Shown here: positions 1 through 7,768 of the stretch, in pieces
How the letters are laid out: each line of letters opens with the position of its first letter
Numbering within the stretch: the first letter of the stretch is position 1
Assembly: GCA_003446315.1 (NCBI GenBank)
Contig: DMBA01000064.1
Coordinates: forward strand, 274-29,529
Length of the DNA stretch: 29,256 bases
DNA from: Ruminococcus sp.
GTDB lineage: Bacteria > Bacillota > Clostridia > Oscillospirales > Ruminococcaceae
Direction: 5' to 3'
Program-made: the position numbers and the translations under genes
Notes under the pieces: generated by a model
What the model saw: the letters and a program-made list of their open reading frames with translations, nothing else
What the model was told of the DNA's origin: nothing
Databases searched by the model: none

Positions 1-2451
1 GCCGCCGAAGCCGCCGCCGCCGCCACCGCCGACTTGTAAGCCGTTCGGACTCTTGGCGATGTTTTCTTCAAATTTGTCTGCCGTGAAGAAATAGCGCGGG
101 TCTGCTTTCACATGGCTGCGGATCAGGGTCGCCCATCCGTTGACTGTCGCTTCCGGATCCTGATACAGCTTGACAATCTGCTTGACATAAGTATTATACC
201 GCTGCTTATATTCCGAAACTGCAAGCAGCTTCGTCAGCATCGGTCTGCGGCTTTCATCCGCCTGATACATACCGGTCGTAATATCAGATGTTGCTGCTGC
301 ACCGTAATCCATAAAGTTGCCGATCGAAAGATTGTAGTCCCAGCCGACATAATAGCTCTTGCCGTTGTTATACTGCACATAATAATTATGCGCCATCATG
401 CCGTTATAGCTGTCATAATTGCACATGACCGCATTGACTGCAAAGCCCTTCAAAAAGCTGTCTACGTCAATGACATCTTCGACGAATTTGTAATTCTGCG
501 GTGTGACCTGATTGATTGCTGTTACGATATCCTGAATGTGCGTCAAATTATCATCTGTGCCGAATTTGACTTCGAAATTGTTCAGCGCCATATCAGATGC
601 AAATGTGCAGTCATAGCTCATGCCGACATCTGCTGCTTTATACAAAACGGCATCGTCATTGGTTGCAAGACGCTCGCCCAGAGTCGTTCCGGGCTGCTCT
701 GCCAGAAAATAAAAACTATAAAGCTGACCGTTCAGATACATGTCTGTATAGGCGCAGATCGGCGCATATGCGTCCAGATCATACATTGCATTGTAGCAGA
801 GAATATCACGCATGCAGGAAGGATCCGAATACATATTGTTCATGCAGAATTCCGTCAAGCCGTGATAATTCTGATACTTGTCATACTTATCCATCTTGAT
901 GCGGAAGCTGTATTTATCATGTCCTGCATCGCCTGCCTGATACACAAACTGATTGGAGCTGTGTCCCTTTGTGCGAATGCCGACATTCTCATACGTTTCA
1001 CCGTCAATCACGATGTCACAGGCATAATACGCTTCATCCTGCGAGTGCGCAATGAAATCGCGCCATGTCGCATCCGGCATCTTTACTTCGACCTTGTGCA
1101 CTCTGCTCTGATCGAAGAAATCGCTGTAAAGCAGGTCTGCCGTATCGGTATTGTTCACGCCTTCGTAATTCGCCGTTGCAGAGGCTGCAAATCCGGTCTG
1201 ACCGTTCTTTTCGACCTGAATGCCGCCTGCCCATAATCCGTAATTTACTCCGGTTTGCAGATCCGGTGCTGAGATCAGGGCATAACGATATTTTTTCAGC
1301 GTGTTCATATCAAATACTGCATGTTTTCCTGTGTCTGTCAGCGTCAGCGGATTGTTCTTGCTCCATTCCTTGACGAATGCCGCCTGTATGGAGGGTTGGG
1401 CGGTTGCGCCGAGGTTTTCACATGCATTATCCGTTGCCGTTGCAAGCAGGGTCGTGCCGTCCAGCGTGATCGCGCCGCCTGCTTTCAGTCCGCGGTCACC
1501 GCATGCCTGTACGGTTCCGCCGAGCAGATTCATTTCTGTTTCTGATTGCAGTGCGTCTTTGCCGGATTTGATTTGGACTGTACCGCCGGTGACATCGAGA
1601 TTGCCTTTGGTGGATTTGATGCCGTCGCCTTCGGTGTCGATCAACACGATGCCGTCTTTGACGGTCACCGATGTTTTGCCGCGTACTGCGTCTGCATTTT
1701 CTGTCTTGACATCCAGTGTGCCGCCGTTGATCTTCAGATCATTGTTGCAGTGAATGCCGTATTCGGTTCCGGCTGTGATCGTGAGCTTGCCGCTTCCTTT
1801 CACAGTCAGGTCATCCTTCGCATGCAGAACCGCATAAACCGGTTCCTGTTCTTCCGGGGGTGCTTGCTTGCCGTCAGAAAGGGTATTTTCTTTCCCTTCC
1901 ATCAGGTTCACAGAGGTGTTCTCTGCATTTTCCACCATAATACACGGTGCTTCGGAATTGACCATATTGACACCGTTCAGGAACAGCTTGACGGTTGCGC
2001 TATCCAGCGTTTCATCCGGAATATTCACCAGAATCTGTCCGCCTGTGATGCTGCCGTCAATATAATATTCGCCGGAAGTGGAAATGGTCGCAGTTTTGCC
2101 GCTGACAGCAATATTGCCGCCTTCATAGGTAATGCCGTTTTGATTGAGATGGATATACACCGGCTCTGCGGGTACTTCCGGAATTGCGGATACCGCCCGC
2201 TTGAGCAGTGTCAGATCTCTTGCGTCAATTTTTCCGTCGGAATTCAGATCAGCACCCGATCTGGAAACGGTATTGGAGCCTGTTGTCAGCCATGTGACCA
2301 GCTCCTGAACATCGGTTTTGTTCACGCTTCCGTCGTTGTTGACATCGCCGGCAGCCGCTGCGGATACGGGCATTTGCAGTCCGCAGACCGTCAGAAATGC
2401 TGCTGCAAAGATTCCTGCGGAACGAATCTGTCTTTTTCGATTGCTTTGCAT
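1..2451 (-). CDS. Dockerin / beta-helical carbohydrate-binding / CotH kinase protein (3' end outside window)
   Basis: This secreted protein begins at 2451 behind a good AGGGGAG ribosome binding site and runs off the window, so 817 codons are visible. Residues 1-34 look like a signal peptide. Residues 35-88 form a two-repeat dockerin: Ca-binding loops start at D36 and D68, with D47 and D79 closing them. Residues about 97-340 are rich in short Gly/Thr/Asp strands (GGTVQIKSG type), like the Cthe_2159-type beta-helical carbohydrate-binding domain. Residues about 445-805 match the CotH family, including a GIRTKGHSS segment and a GWDYNLSIG segment resembling the family's WD-x-D motif. The visible end is a Gly-only linker (VGGGGGGFGG), so another domain may follow. 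CotH proteins are atypical protein kinases in spore coats and some bacterial effectors; dockerin-CotH fusions are known in R. flavefaciens. It starts 27 nt after the esterase gene and should be co-transcribed with it. The kinase substrate is unknown. Confidence 0.88.
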   Translation of the reverse strand, partial: MQSNRKRQIRSAGIFAAAFLTVCGLQMPVSAAAAGDVNNDGSVNKTDVQELVTWLTTGSNTVSRSGADLNSDGKIDARDLTLLKRAVSAIPEVPAEPVYIHLNQNGITYEGGNIAVSGKTATISTSGEYYIDGSITGGQILVNIPDETLDSATVKLFLNGVNMVNSEAPCIMVENAENTSVNLMEGKENTLSDGKQAPPEEQEPVYAVLHAKDDLTVKGSGKLTITAGTEYGIHCNNDLKINGGTLDVKTENADAVRGKTSVTVKDGIVLIDTEGDGIKSTKGNLDVTGGTVQIKSGKDALQSETEMNLLGGTVQACGDRGLKAGGAITLDGTTLLATATDNACENLGATAQPSIQAAFVKEWSKNNPLTLTDTGKHAVFDMNTLKKYRYALISAPDLQTGVNYGLWAGGIQVEKNGQTGFAASATANYEGVNNTDTADLLYSDFFDQSRVHKVEVKMPDATWRDFIAHSQDEAYYACDIVIDGETYENVGIRTKGHSSNQFVYQAGDAGHDKYSFRIKMDKYDKYQNYHGLTEFCMNNMYSDPSCMRDILCYNAMYDLDAYAPICAYTDMYLNGQLYSFYFLAEQPGTTLGERLATNDDAVLYKAADVGMSYDCTFASDMALNNFEVKFGTDDNLTHIQDIVTAINQVTPQNYKFVEDVIDVDSFLKGFAVNAVMCNYDSYNGMMAHNYYVQYNNGKSYYVGWDYNLSIGNFMDYGAAATSDITTGMYQADESRRPMLTKLLAVSEYKQRYNTYVKQIVKLYQDPEATVNGWATLIRSHVKADPRYFFTADKFEENIAKSPNGLQVGGGGGGGFGG

Positions 2452-2477
2452 AATAATCTCCCCTGTTTCTGTATTGT

Positions 2478-4751
2478 TCAATACAGCCAATTCGAGGCGA
2501 ACGTGTCTGCAAACGGATCCTTATTCTGAGGCAGTGCAAATACAGAGGTCTGGAGAACAGAGAGGTCTGTTTTGGACGGGATGCCGTATACCATCTGATC
2601 GAAATACTGCACCATGTATTTGACATCTTCTTCGATGACTGCATGACCTTGCAGATGCACATTGATCGCAATGTGATCGCTCAGATCCATATAATCAAAG
2701 ACATGCTTTGCACCGAGATATGCCATCCACTGAGAAGGTGCATTGACCCAGTTTTCATTCTGGCAGGAGCAGATCATGAACAGATAACGGTTCGGATCAC
2801 AGCACAGCGATGCAAGCATATGCTGATCGACCGGGAACTGGTCTTCCGAACGGAATTCCATGAAGCGGCCGTTAAACCAGCCCTGCTCGCCGCTTGCCTG
2901 AAGACTGCCCAGCGGTTCATTGGAATCATAGGTATAACGGGAAGAACCGCCCTTGCTGGAGAAGTCATAGGTCTTGCCCTCGGACTTGTAACGATACAGC
3001 GCCAATCCGCCCGCACCGGAGCAGGAAGGTGCACACATCTTGATCCGTCTTTCAAAAGCACCGCAGACCGCAGTCGCCTTGCCGTATCTCGAAACGCCCG
3101 TTACAATAGAACTGTCCGGGTTGATGTTCAGCTCCTTTGCAGCACCTGCATAGAGTGCATCCAGGATCTTGCTGATGCCCCATGACCATGCAAGCAGGTC
3201 ACCGGTCTGTTCTTCCCACGATCTGCCGTAAGGATAAAGATCATAGAATGCGCCGACATGCTGGTTGTTATCAGCAGCCGTTCCCGGTGCCGAGAATACA
3301 CCGTCACAATCATAGGTGATGACCGCATATCCATTCTGTGTTGCCGTGCCTTCCGAAATGGATTTGTGCATGCCCAGAATGACAGGCGCTCCGCCCTCAT
3401 GCCGCACGCTGCCCGGCAGGCTGATGACAGTATTAAAGGATGCTGTCTTGCCGGTGCTCTTGCGCTTCACCGTGATCTTCATCGAGTTGCCTTTGATCGA
3501 ATAACTGACTTCATCATCTGAGCCGTCACGCCAGACACCGTACATATAATATTCATACATACAGCGGATCTCTGCCTGCCGTCTCCACCAGTCTTCCTGA
3601 CTCTTGACCTGACTGCCGTCCGCAAAAATAAACGGATCCGGAATTGCTTTGTTCGCTTGCAATTGGCTGACCGGTTTGAAATCATAGGAACGCGGATATT
3701 CCGTCGGCCCGGTGATCTCCGGCCCGTCATATTCGCCCTTTTCAAACCGTTTGACTTTGCCGGTCAGATATTCAGACATCATCCCGGCATCCAATGCATT
3801 GACAGCGCCGCTTTCATTCACGTCGCCGTAAGTTTTGAAGGATTTGGACGTATCTTCTGCACGAATGCCCTGTTTCAGCATCGTCAGATCTTTGGCTGTC
3901 ACTGCATCGTCACCATCCAGATCGCCGATTACGGGGCCATCCGGAATGATGATCGGTTCAGGAACGGAAGGCGTTTCGCCGTTCAGATACGGCGTCAGTA
4001 TTTCAGCCCAGTATCTGCCCATTTTCTCATAACCCTTTTCATTCGGATGGACAGAATCGCCCAAATCTGTTGATGCGTCGATCGTGCTGTGGATATCAGC
4101 AAAAATCACGTTTTTGCCCTTACCTGCATATTCATTTGCAACCTTTTTCACTATCTCGTTATAAGACGCGATGTTCGCATTGCTGCTGCCCCATCCTGTG
4201 TCGCCCATATCCGGAATCGTTGTAAAGAAAATTGCACCGTTTGCGGGCATATTTGCCAGCAAATAATCCAGCAGCGTGTGCAGCCGTTCCTCCGAGCCGT
4301 CCAGATACCCGAAGGTCACATCGTTGGTACCAATCTGGAGCAAAATGATATCCGGCGAATAGGTTCTGATGTAATCGCCGCCCTGCATTGTCTCCAGAAT
4401 GCCATGCAAACCGCCGAACCAGCCGCCTGACTGATCCATGATCGCATATCCGCTGTATCCGGCATGATTGTCGTCATAAGTTACGGTTTTGCCCTGATAA
4501 GTGAAGGATGCGCTGTCGCTTCCTTCCGGGCCGACAAAATCTACATTTGTAAAGCCTTTCTGATCCAGAAAATAATCGAGATATTTTCTGTATCCGCCGT
4601 CATCGCCCATACCGAATGTGATGGAATCTCCAAGCGGCATGATCTTGACAGCACCGTTTGCTGCCGCAGCAGTACCGGAACCGGTGGGCAGCATCGTCGC
4701 AAACAGCATCATCGCTGCTGCAACGGATGTGATTCTTTGTTTTAGTTTCAT
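2478..4751 (-). CDS. Cellulosomal CE3 esterase - dockerin - CE15 glucuronoyl esterase
   Basis: A 757-residue secreted, bifunctional xylan esterase. Residues 1-31 are a signal peptide. Residues 35-257 are an SGNH hydrolase of the CE3 acetylxylan esterase type: GDSIT (nucleophile S43), GTND at 141-144, and D232-x-x-H235 as the catalytic acid/base pair. A Pro-rich linker leads to an internal dockerin at 276-334, with loops beginning at D277 and D310. Residues about 352-725 are a CE15 domain with the nucleophile in GVSRYGK (S554) and probable catalytic histidine H703 in LQGH. The first domain would remove acetyl groups from xylan. The second would cut ester bonds between lignin alcohols and 4-O-methylglucuronate. 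The dockerin would anchor both to a scaffoldin cohesin. From memory this order matches R. flavefaciens CesA. The start is supported by AGAGG six bases upstream. It is the first gene of an operon with the dockerin-CotH gene. Confidence 0.9.
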   Translation of the reverse strand: MKLKQRITSVAAAMMLFATMLPTGSGTAAAANGAVKIMPLGDSITFGMGDDGGYRKYLDYFLDQKGFTNVDFVGPEGSDSASFTYQGKTVTYDDNHAGYSGYAIMDQSGGWFGGLHGILETMQGGDYIRTYSPDIILLQIGTNDVTFGYLDGSEERLHTLLDYLLANMPANGAIFFTTIPDMGDTGWGSSNANIASYNEIVKKVANEYAGKGKNVIFADIHSTIDASTDLGDSVHPNEKGYEKMGRYWAEILTPYLNGETPSVPEPIIIPDGPVIGDLDGDDAVTAKDLTMLKQGIRAEDTSKSFKTYGDVNESGAVNALDAGMMSEYLTGKVKRFEKGEYDGPEITGPTEYPRSYDFKPVSQLQANKAIPDPFIFADGSQVKSQEDWWRRQAEIRCMYEYYMYGVWRDGSDDEVSYSIKGNSMKITVKRKSTGKTASFNTVISLPGSVRHEGGAPVILGMHKSISEGTATQNGYAVITYDCDGVFSAPGTAADNNQHVGAFYDLYPYGRSWEEQTGDLLAWSWGISKILDALYAGAAKELNINPDSSIVTGVSRYGKATAVCGAFERRIKMCAPSCSGAGGLALYRYKSEGKTYDFSSKGGSSRYTYDSNEPLGSLQASGEQGWFNGRFMEFRSEDQFPVDQHMLASLCCDPNRYLFMICSCQNENWVNAPSQWMAYLGAKHVFDYMDLSDHIAINVHLQGHAVIEEDVKYMVQYFDQMVYGIPSKTDLSVLQTSVFALPQNKDPFADTFASNWLY

Positions 4752-5061
4752 TTCTAACCTCTCACATATTTATTTTTGTTTTTTGTATGTGCGCGGGATT
4801 CTATCTTATTACCCCAATTTCTATTTCCCCCGTGAAATGAAACAAATTGCTCAGAACCGTTTTCAAATCCCCGTTATCAGCCCCCGTTTTTTCGTATTTA
4901 CGCGATTTGCAATCTATCCATTTCTGATATCCGCCGCAAAGGGGAAAACCGCTTTGCCTGCTGCAATGCGGTGCGGCGCACATGAACTGTATGAACTGCT
5001 GAATCACGCATATCTCCGGCGGCAATCCTGAGAATGCCGCTTTGAAGCATATTTTCTGCAT
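4752..5061. other. Long intergenic stretch upstream of the esterase operon, no gene recognised
   Basis: About 310 bases separate the small-RNA terminator from the esterase start. Open frames cross it on both strands, but none has a ribosome binding site or a recognisable protein family. On the minus strand the 5' half can form a GC-rich structure: CCGCCG near 5025 pairs with CGGCGG near 4935, with a GCAAAG/CTTTGC hairpin inside. It could be a structured leader of the esterase mRNA. I found no convincing sigma-A promoter for the operon and no known riboswitch consensus. Confidence 0.4.
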
Positions 5062-5094
5062 AAAAAATGCCGCACAATTCTGCTGTGCGGCATT
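5062..5094 (-). terminator. Intrinsic terminator of the candidate small RNA
   Basis: An 11-bp perfect stem (5066-5076 with 5084-5094, arm TGCCGCACA plus AA) encloses a 7-nt loop. On the minus strand it is followed directly by a run of six T (5067-5062). The plus strand lacks a T-run, so it acts on minus-strand transcripts. Confidence 0.85.
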
Positions 5095-5230
5095 CCGGTT
5101 GGACATACTGACCCATCCTATGTTATCAAAAACAGAAACACCGCAGAATGATTACAACGTGCGTTTCCCCTAAAACAAGAAATCGGTCATGCTTCCCGTG
5201 TATTTTATACTATCAGGATATTTTTTATGC
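5062..5230 (-). ncRNA. Candidate small non-coding RNA, about 169 nt, class unknown
   Basis: The interval is bounded by a perfect sigma-A promoter upstream and a perfect intrinsic terminator downstream, which is the layout of an independent short transcript. The only ATG-initiated frame near the 5' end is 20 codons, begins just ahead of the predicted start site and has no ribosome binding site. Another frame from about 5116 reads through the terminator. The RNA can fold: TGACC (5189-5185) pairs with GGTCA (5113-5109), enclosing an arm formed by GAAAC (5167-5163) and GTTTC (5139-5135), while ATCCT near the 5' end can alternatively pair with AGGAT near 5115. I do not recognise it as 6S, SRP, tmRNA, RNase P or a known riboswitch. 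It could also be a terminated leader of the downstream esterase operon. Confidence 0.6.
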
Positions 5231-5236
5231 ATTTTT

Positions 5237-5265
5237 ATTATAGCACAGCGAACTGCGTTTGTCAA
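5237..5265 (-). promoter_or_regulatory. Perfect consensus sigma-A promoter
   Basis: TTGACA (5265-5260) and TATAAT (5242-5237) are separated by exactly 17 bases, matching the consensus at all twelve positions. The predicted start site is near 5230. No coding sequence follows before the terminator at 5094, so it most likely drives the small RNA. Confidence 0.88.
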
Positions 5266-5396
5266 GTGCGTTTTTGGAGTTTTCTTGCGTTTTCATCTCT
5301 TTTTGCACAAATTGATGTGTATCATGCTTAACATCTGGAAAAACTGTAGATAAAAAACTGTTAATAATATAAATTATTTTTCTGCATGCGCTGCGT

Positions 5397-6128
5397 TCAA
5401 TCTGCATCCGTCGGGGGTGCTGTAAAGGAATCCGTCGGGAACGAAAGCCGGCTGAATACTTCGCACGGCGAATCATTCCCGCACTGGCAGGTCTTCTCCG
5501 GCACTGTATACGGATACGCCGGCACCGTGACCGTGACCGGGCGCGTCAGCTCCACCACTGAGAAGATCCCCAGCGTCATCACGACCGTTCTGCGCGGCAT
5601 CGGCGGCTGCATTTCTTCAGCCGGCATCTGCTGCGGAAATGCCGGCGGCATCATGCAAATGCGAGTCTCCAGTGCGATCGGATCCACACACTGACAGCTC
5701 GCTGTCGGCAGATTGACCAGCTCGCAGCATGCATTCGTATCCCCGATGTGCGCACCGCTGCTGAAAAAGGTCTTCGTGTTCGATTCGCTGCCGTATAAGA
5801 TCACGCGCTTGGATGCCTGTGCACAGCCGCGCATCGGTGTCGGCGGTTCGCATCCGCCCGTATAACAAAGCAGCTCCACCCCAAAGGTATATGTGATGTC
5901 AACGGAGTAATACCCGCGATTGAACGGGATCGGCTCCACGGTCAGACAAATGTTGTCGATCGACACGCAGCGCGTCCGGACAGATGTAAACTGCGGCGGA
6001 AGTGCCCCGCCGCCTTCCAGTTGTACCTGTAAATTCGTGATGCAGTCCTTGTCACTACAGCTATCAAATACACGGTCGAGCTTCACCGGAACCGCATTGA
6101 TGCTGTCAGCGTTCGGTAATTCGTTCAT
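5397..6128 (-). CDS. Cys-rich conserved hypothetical protein, possibly spore-associated
   Basis: A soluble 243-residue protein with no signal peptide or membrane segment. The start at 6128 is chosen because AAGGAGG lies about 8 bases upstream; the frame is open 29 codons further but without a ribosome binding site. It has 15 cysteines, including C24 and C29 in FDSCSDKDC, a CC pair and a CQC twice. The N-terminal part carries blocks (NAVPVKLDRVFDSC, FNRGYYSVDITY, KRVILYGSE) that resemble a family of unknown function seen in spore-forming Clostridia. The C-terminal half is Pro/Met-rich, then Thr/Val-rich. It lies 111 bp downstream of spoVAE on the same strand, so expression in the developing spore is plausible. 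The spore link rests on position and remembered similarity, not on a known activity. A Cys-rich, cross-linkable coat or exosporium component is one possibility. Confidence 0.8.
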   Translation of the reverse strand: MNELPNADSINAVPVKLDRVFDSCSDKDCITNLQVQLEGGGALPPQFTSVRTRCVSIDNICLTVEPIPFNRGYYSVDITYTFGVELLCYTGGCEPPTPMRGCAQASKRVILYGSESNTKTFFSSGAHIGDTNACCELVNLPTASCQCVDPIALETRICMMPPAFPQQMPAEEMQPPMPRRTVVMTLGIFSVVELTRPVTVTVPAYPYTVPEKTCQCGNDSPCEVFSRLSFPTDSFTAPPTDAD

Positions 6129-6239
6129 ATGAATTCCTCCTTGGTTGCAGATTCGAGTTCCGTGCCGCAGGATCCTGCGCTGCGCCGGATTGCTCATTGC
6201 AGTATATGCAATCAAACCGGAATTCGTGTACGTTTTTTG

Positions 6240-6596
6240 TCAGGTGCGATCCTTCGCACGAAAGAATACCGCTGCCAATAACCCGAAGATCATGGCTGCC
6301 GTGATGCCGCCCGCCGCAGAGGTCAGACCGCCTGTCAGAATGCCCAGCGCACCATGCTCTGCGATCTCCTTCCGGATGCCCTTTGCAAGCAGATTGCCGA
6401 ATCCGGAAAGCGGTACGGATGCACCGGCTCCTGCGATCTCTGTCAGCTTCGGATATAGCCCGACTGCACCCAGAATCACACCTGCCGTCACATATCCGAC
6501 CAGAATCCGCGCCGGTGTCAGCTTCGTAAAATCAATCAGGAGCTGCCCGATCGCACACAGCAATCCGCCGACCAGAAATGCAAGCAAATACTGCAT
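6240..6596 (-). CDS. spoVAE: Stage V sporulation protein AE (SpoVAE)
   Basis: A 118-residue membrane protein with about four hydrophobic segments and the family's conserved stretches: FLVGGLLCAIGQLLID at the start, ILGAVGLYPKLTEIAGAGA in the middle and a TGGLTSAAGGITAA segment near the end. The length is normal for the SpoVAE (SpoVAEb) family. SpoVA proteins form the inner-membrane channel that moves Ca-dipicolinic acid into the forespore and releases it during germination. The gene begins 13 bp after the spoVAD stop behind AGGAGG, so the two are translated from one mRNA. Confidence 0.93.
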   Translation of the reverse strand: MQYLLAFLVGGLLCAIGQLLIDFTKLTPARILVGYVTAGVILGAVGLYPKLTEIAGAGASVPLSGFGNLLAKGIRKEIAEHGALGILTGGLTSAAGGITAAMIFGLLAAVFFRAKDRT

Positions 6597-6609
6597 ATTC
6601 TTCCTCCTT

Positions 6610-7614
6610 TCACTCCGCAGCGATATGCACCAGATGACAGATTGCCGGTATGCTCTCCCCCTGCTGACTGCTCATCGGTGACAACAATGCACCGGTTGCC
6701 GCATACAGCACCCGCCGCATCTCCCCGCTTTTCAGTTTCGGCAGAAAATATCCGCACATGATGCTCGCAGAACAGCCGCATCCCGATCCGCCCGCATGCG
6801 TATCCTGCGCTTTTCCGTCAAACATCATGACACCGCAATCCCGATGCATTTGCCGGATATCATATCCGCTTTGCTCCATAAGCTGCACCAGCAGTTTGCT
6901 CCCCACGATCCCCAGATCACCTGTAATGATCGCATCGTAATCCGACGGGCGGGTGTGCGTCGCCGATAAATACCGCACGATCGTATCCGCTGCCGCAGGT
7001 GCCATCGCAGCACCCATATTGCTCGCATCGGTGATGCCTGCATCCCGGATCCTGCCGGCACAGATCCCTTTGATATACGGCGGTGCATCCGTCGGTGTCA
7101 GAAGCGCTGCGCCTGCTGCCGTACATGTCCACTGTGCATTCGGGGTGCGCTGTCCGCCATATGCAAGCGGGAACCGGAATTGCCGTTCCGCACTCGAAAA
7201 ATGTGAGGATGTCAATACTGCACAGCGCGGCAGTCCCTGTCCGCCGACTGCCATCGCCGCAAGCATCAAGCCTTCTGCAAAAGTCGCGCAGGCACTGAAT
7301 ATTCCCATATACGGAATATCCAGATGCCGCAGCGCAAATGTGGAACCGGTGCACTGATTGATCAGATCACCGGCAAAGATCATGCTGATCTCCGGCGCAG
7401 TGTATCCCGATTTTTGCAGCAGCAAATGCAGTGTTTTGCGCTGCAATTCGCTCTCTGCCTGCTCCCATGTGCGCTGTCCCAGATGCCCGTCCGGTATCGT
7501 GCGGTCAAAACAGGAACCCATCGGGCCTTCCCGTTCCTTTTTCCCCGCCGTGCTGCTCCATGCTGCTATGCTCGGCGGATTTTGCAGTGTAATCAAATTC
7601 GCACATTCTGTCAT
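6610..7614 (-). CDS. spoVAD: Stage V sporulation protein AD (SpoVAD)
   Basis: A 334-residue thiolase-fold protein, the expected length for SpoVAD. In B. subtilis it is the dipicolinic-acid-binding, outer-face component of the SpoVA channel. Recognisable segments include the N-terminal LQNPPSIAAWSSTAGKKE, DRTIPD (37-42), a GDLINQ block (82-87), SACATFAEGL at 107-116 and a Gly-rich HAGGSGCGCSA near the C-terminus. The frame is open to 7725, but the start at 7614 is preferred because AAAGGAG lies 9 bases upstream and family alignment begins there. A sigma-G-like promoter sits at 7641-7669. The usual upstream partner spoVAC is not adjacent: a divergent lipoprotein gene is there instead, so spoVAC must be elsewhere or absent. 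Confidence 0.95.
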   Translation of the reverse strand: MTECANLITLQNPPSIAAWSSTAGKKEREGPMGSCFDRTIPDGHLGQRTWEQAESELQRKTLHLLLQKSGYTAPEISMIFAGDLINQCTGSTFALRHLDIPYMGIFSACATFAEGLMLAAMAVGGQGLPRCAVLTSSHFSSAERQFRFPLAYGGQRTPNAQWTCTAAGAALLTPTDAPPYIKGICAGRIRDAGITDASNMGAAMAPAAADTIVRYLSATHTRPSDYDAIITGDLGIVGSKLLVQLMEQSGYDIRQMHRDCGVMMFDGKAQDTHAGGSGCGCSASIMCGYFLPKLKSGEMRRVLYAATGALLSPMSSQQGESIPAICHLVHIAAE

Positions 7615-7640
7615 CGTTTTCTGCTCCTTTCTTCTGTCCG

Positions 7641-7669
7641 TATTTTGCTTCGTTTTTTTCGCTTTATGC
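7641..7669 (-). promoter_or_regulatory. Candidate sigma-G (forespore) promoter for spoVAD
   Basis: On the minus strand GCATA (7669-7665) fits the sigma-G -35 pattern gHATr. CAAAATA (7647-7641) matches the -10 pattern CATnnTA apart from one base, and the spacer is 17. The predicted start near 7634 gives a 20-nt leader that includes the ribosome binding site. Forespore expression of spoVA is established in B. subtilis; here it is inferred. Confidence 0.6.
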
Positions 7670-7739
7670 ATCACAAACCAAAGCCGCGCCTTTGCAGACG
7701 CATGCAGATTCCTGTGTGAGATCACTCTTGTTTGCCCAC

Positions 7740-7768
7740 TTGCAATTCCTGCAATTGTATGCTAAAAT
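7740..7768 (+). promoter_or_regulatory. Sigma-A promoter of the lipoprotein gene
   Basis: TTGCAA (7740-7745), a 17-base spacer and TAAAAT (7763-7768), with TGC immediately before the -10 giving an extended -10 element. The start site would be near 7775, leaving a short leader with AAGGAG before the ATG at 7801. Confidence 0.7.

Noticed and set aside
1..30. GCC-rich trinucleotide run at the left edge
   Set aside because: It is the Gly codon run of the CotH protein linker read on the opposite strand, not an independent repeat element.
112..1236. Long plus-strand open frame of 374 codons
   Set aside because: It lies antisense to the CotH domain, has Ile/Cys-rich low-sense composition, no ribosome binding site and no family resemblance.
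4801..5106. Minus-strand open frame of 101 codons
   Set aside because: It begins inside the small-RNA region, crosses the terminator, and has no ribosome binding site.
5062..5230. 6S RNA as the identity of the small RNA
   Set aside because: A UCCUGAU-like 5' end and an AGGAU 3' complement are suggestive, but the enclosed part is only about 110 nt, too short for the long 6S duplex with a central bubble.
5225..5476. Minus-strand open frame of 83 codons over the promoter
   Set aside because: It runs from within the Cys-rich gene across the consensus promoter, and the product has no recognisable features.
6166..6179. Perfect 14-bp palindrome upstream of the Cys-rich gene
   Set aside because: CGCAGG-AT-CCTGCG has almost no loop and no T-run, so it is not a terminator; with no promoter that it overlaps I do not call it an operator.
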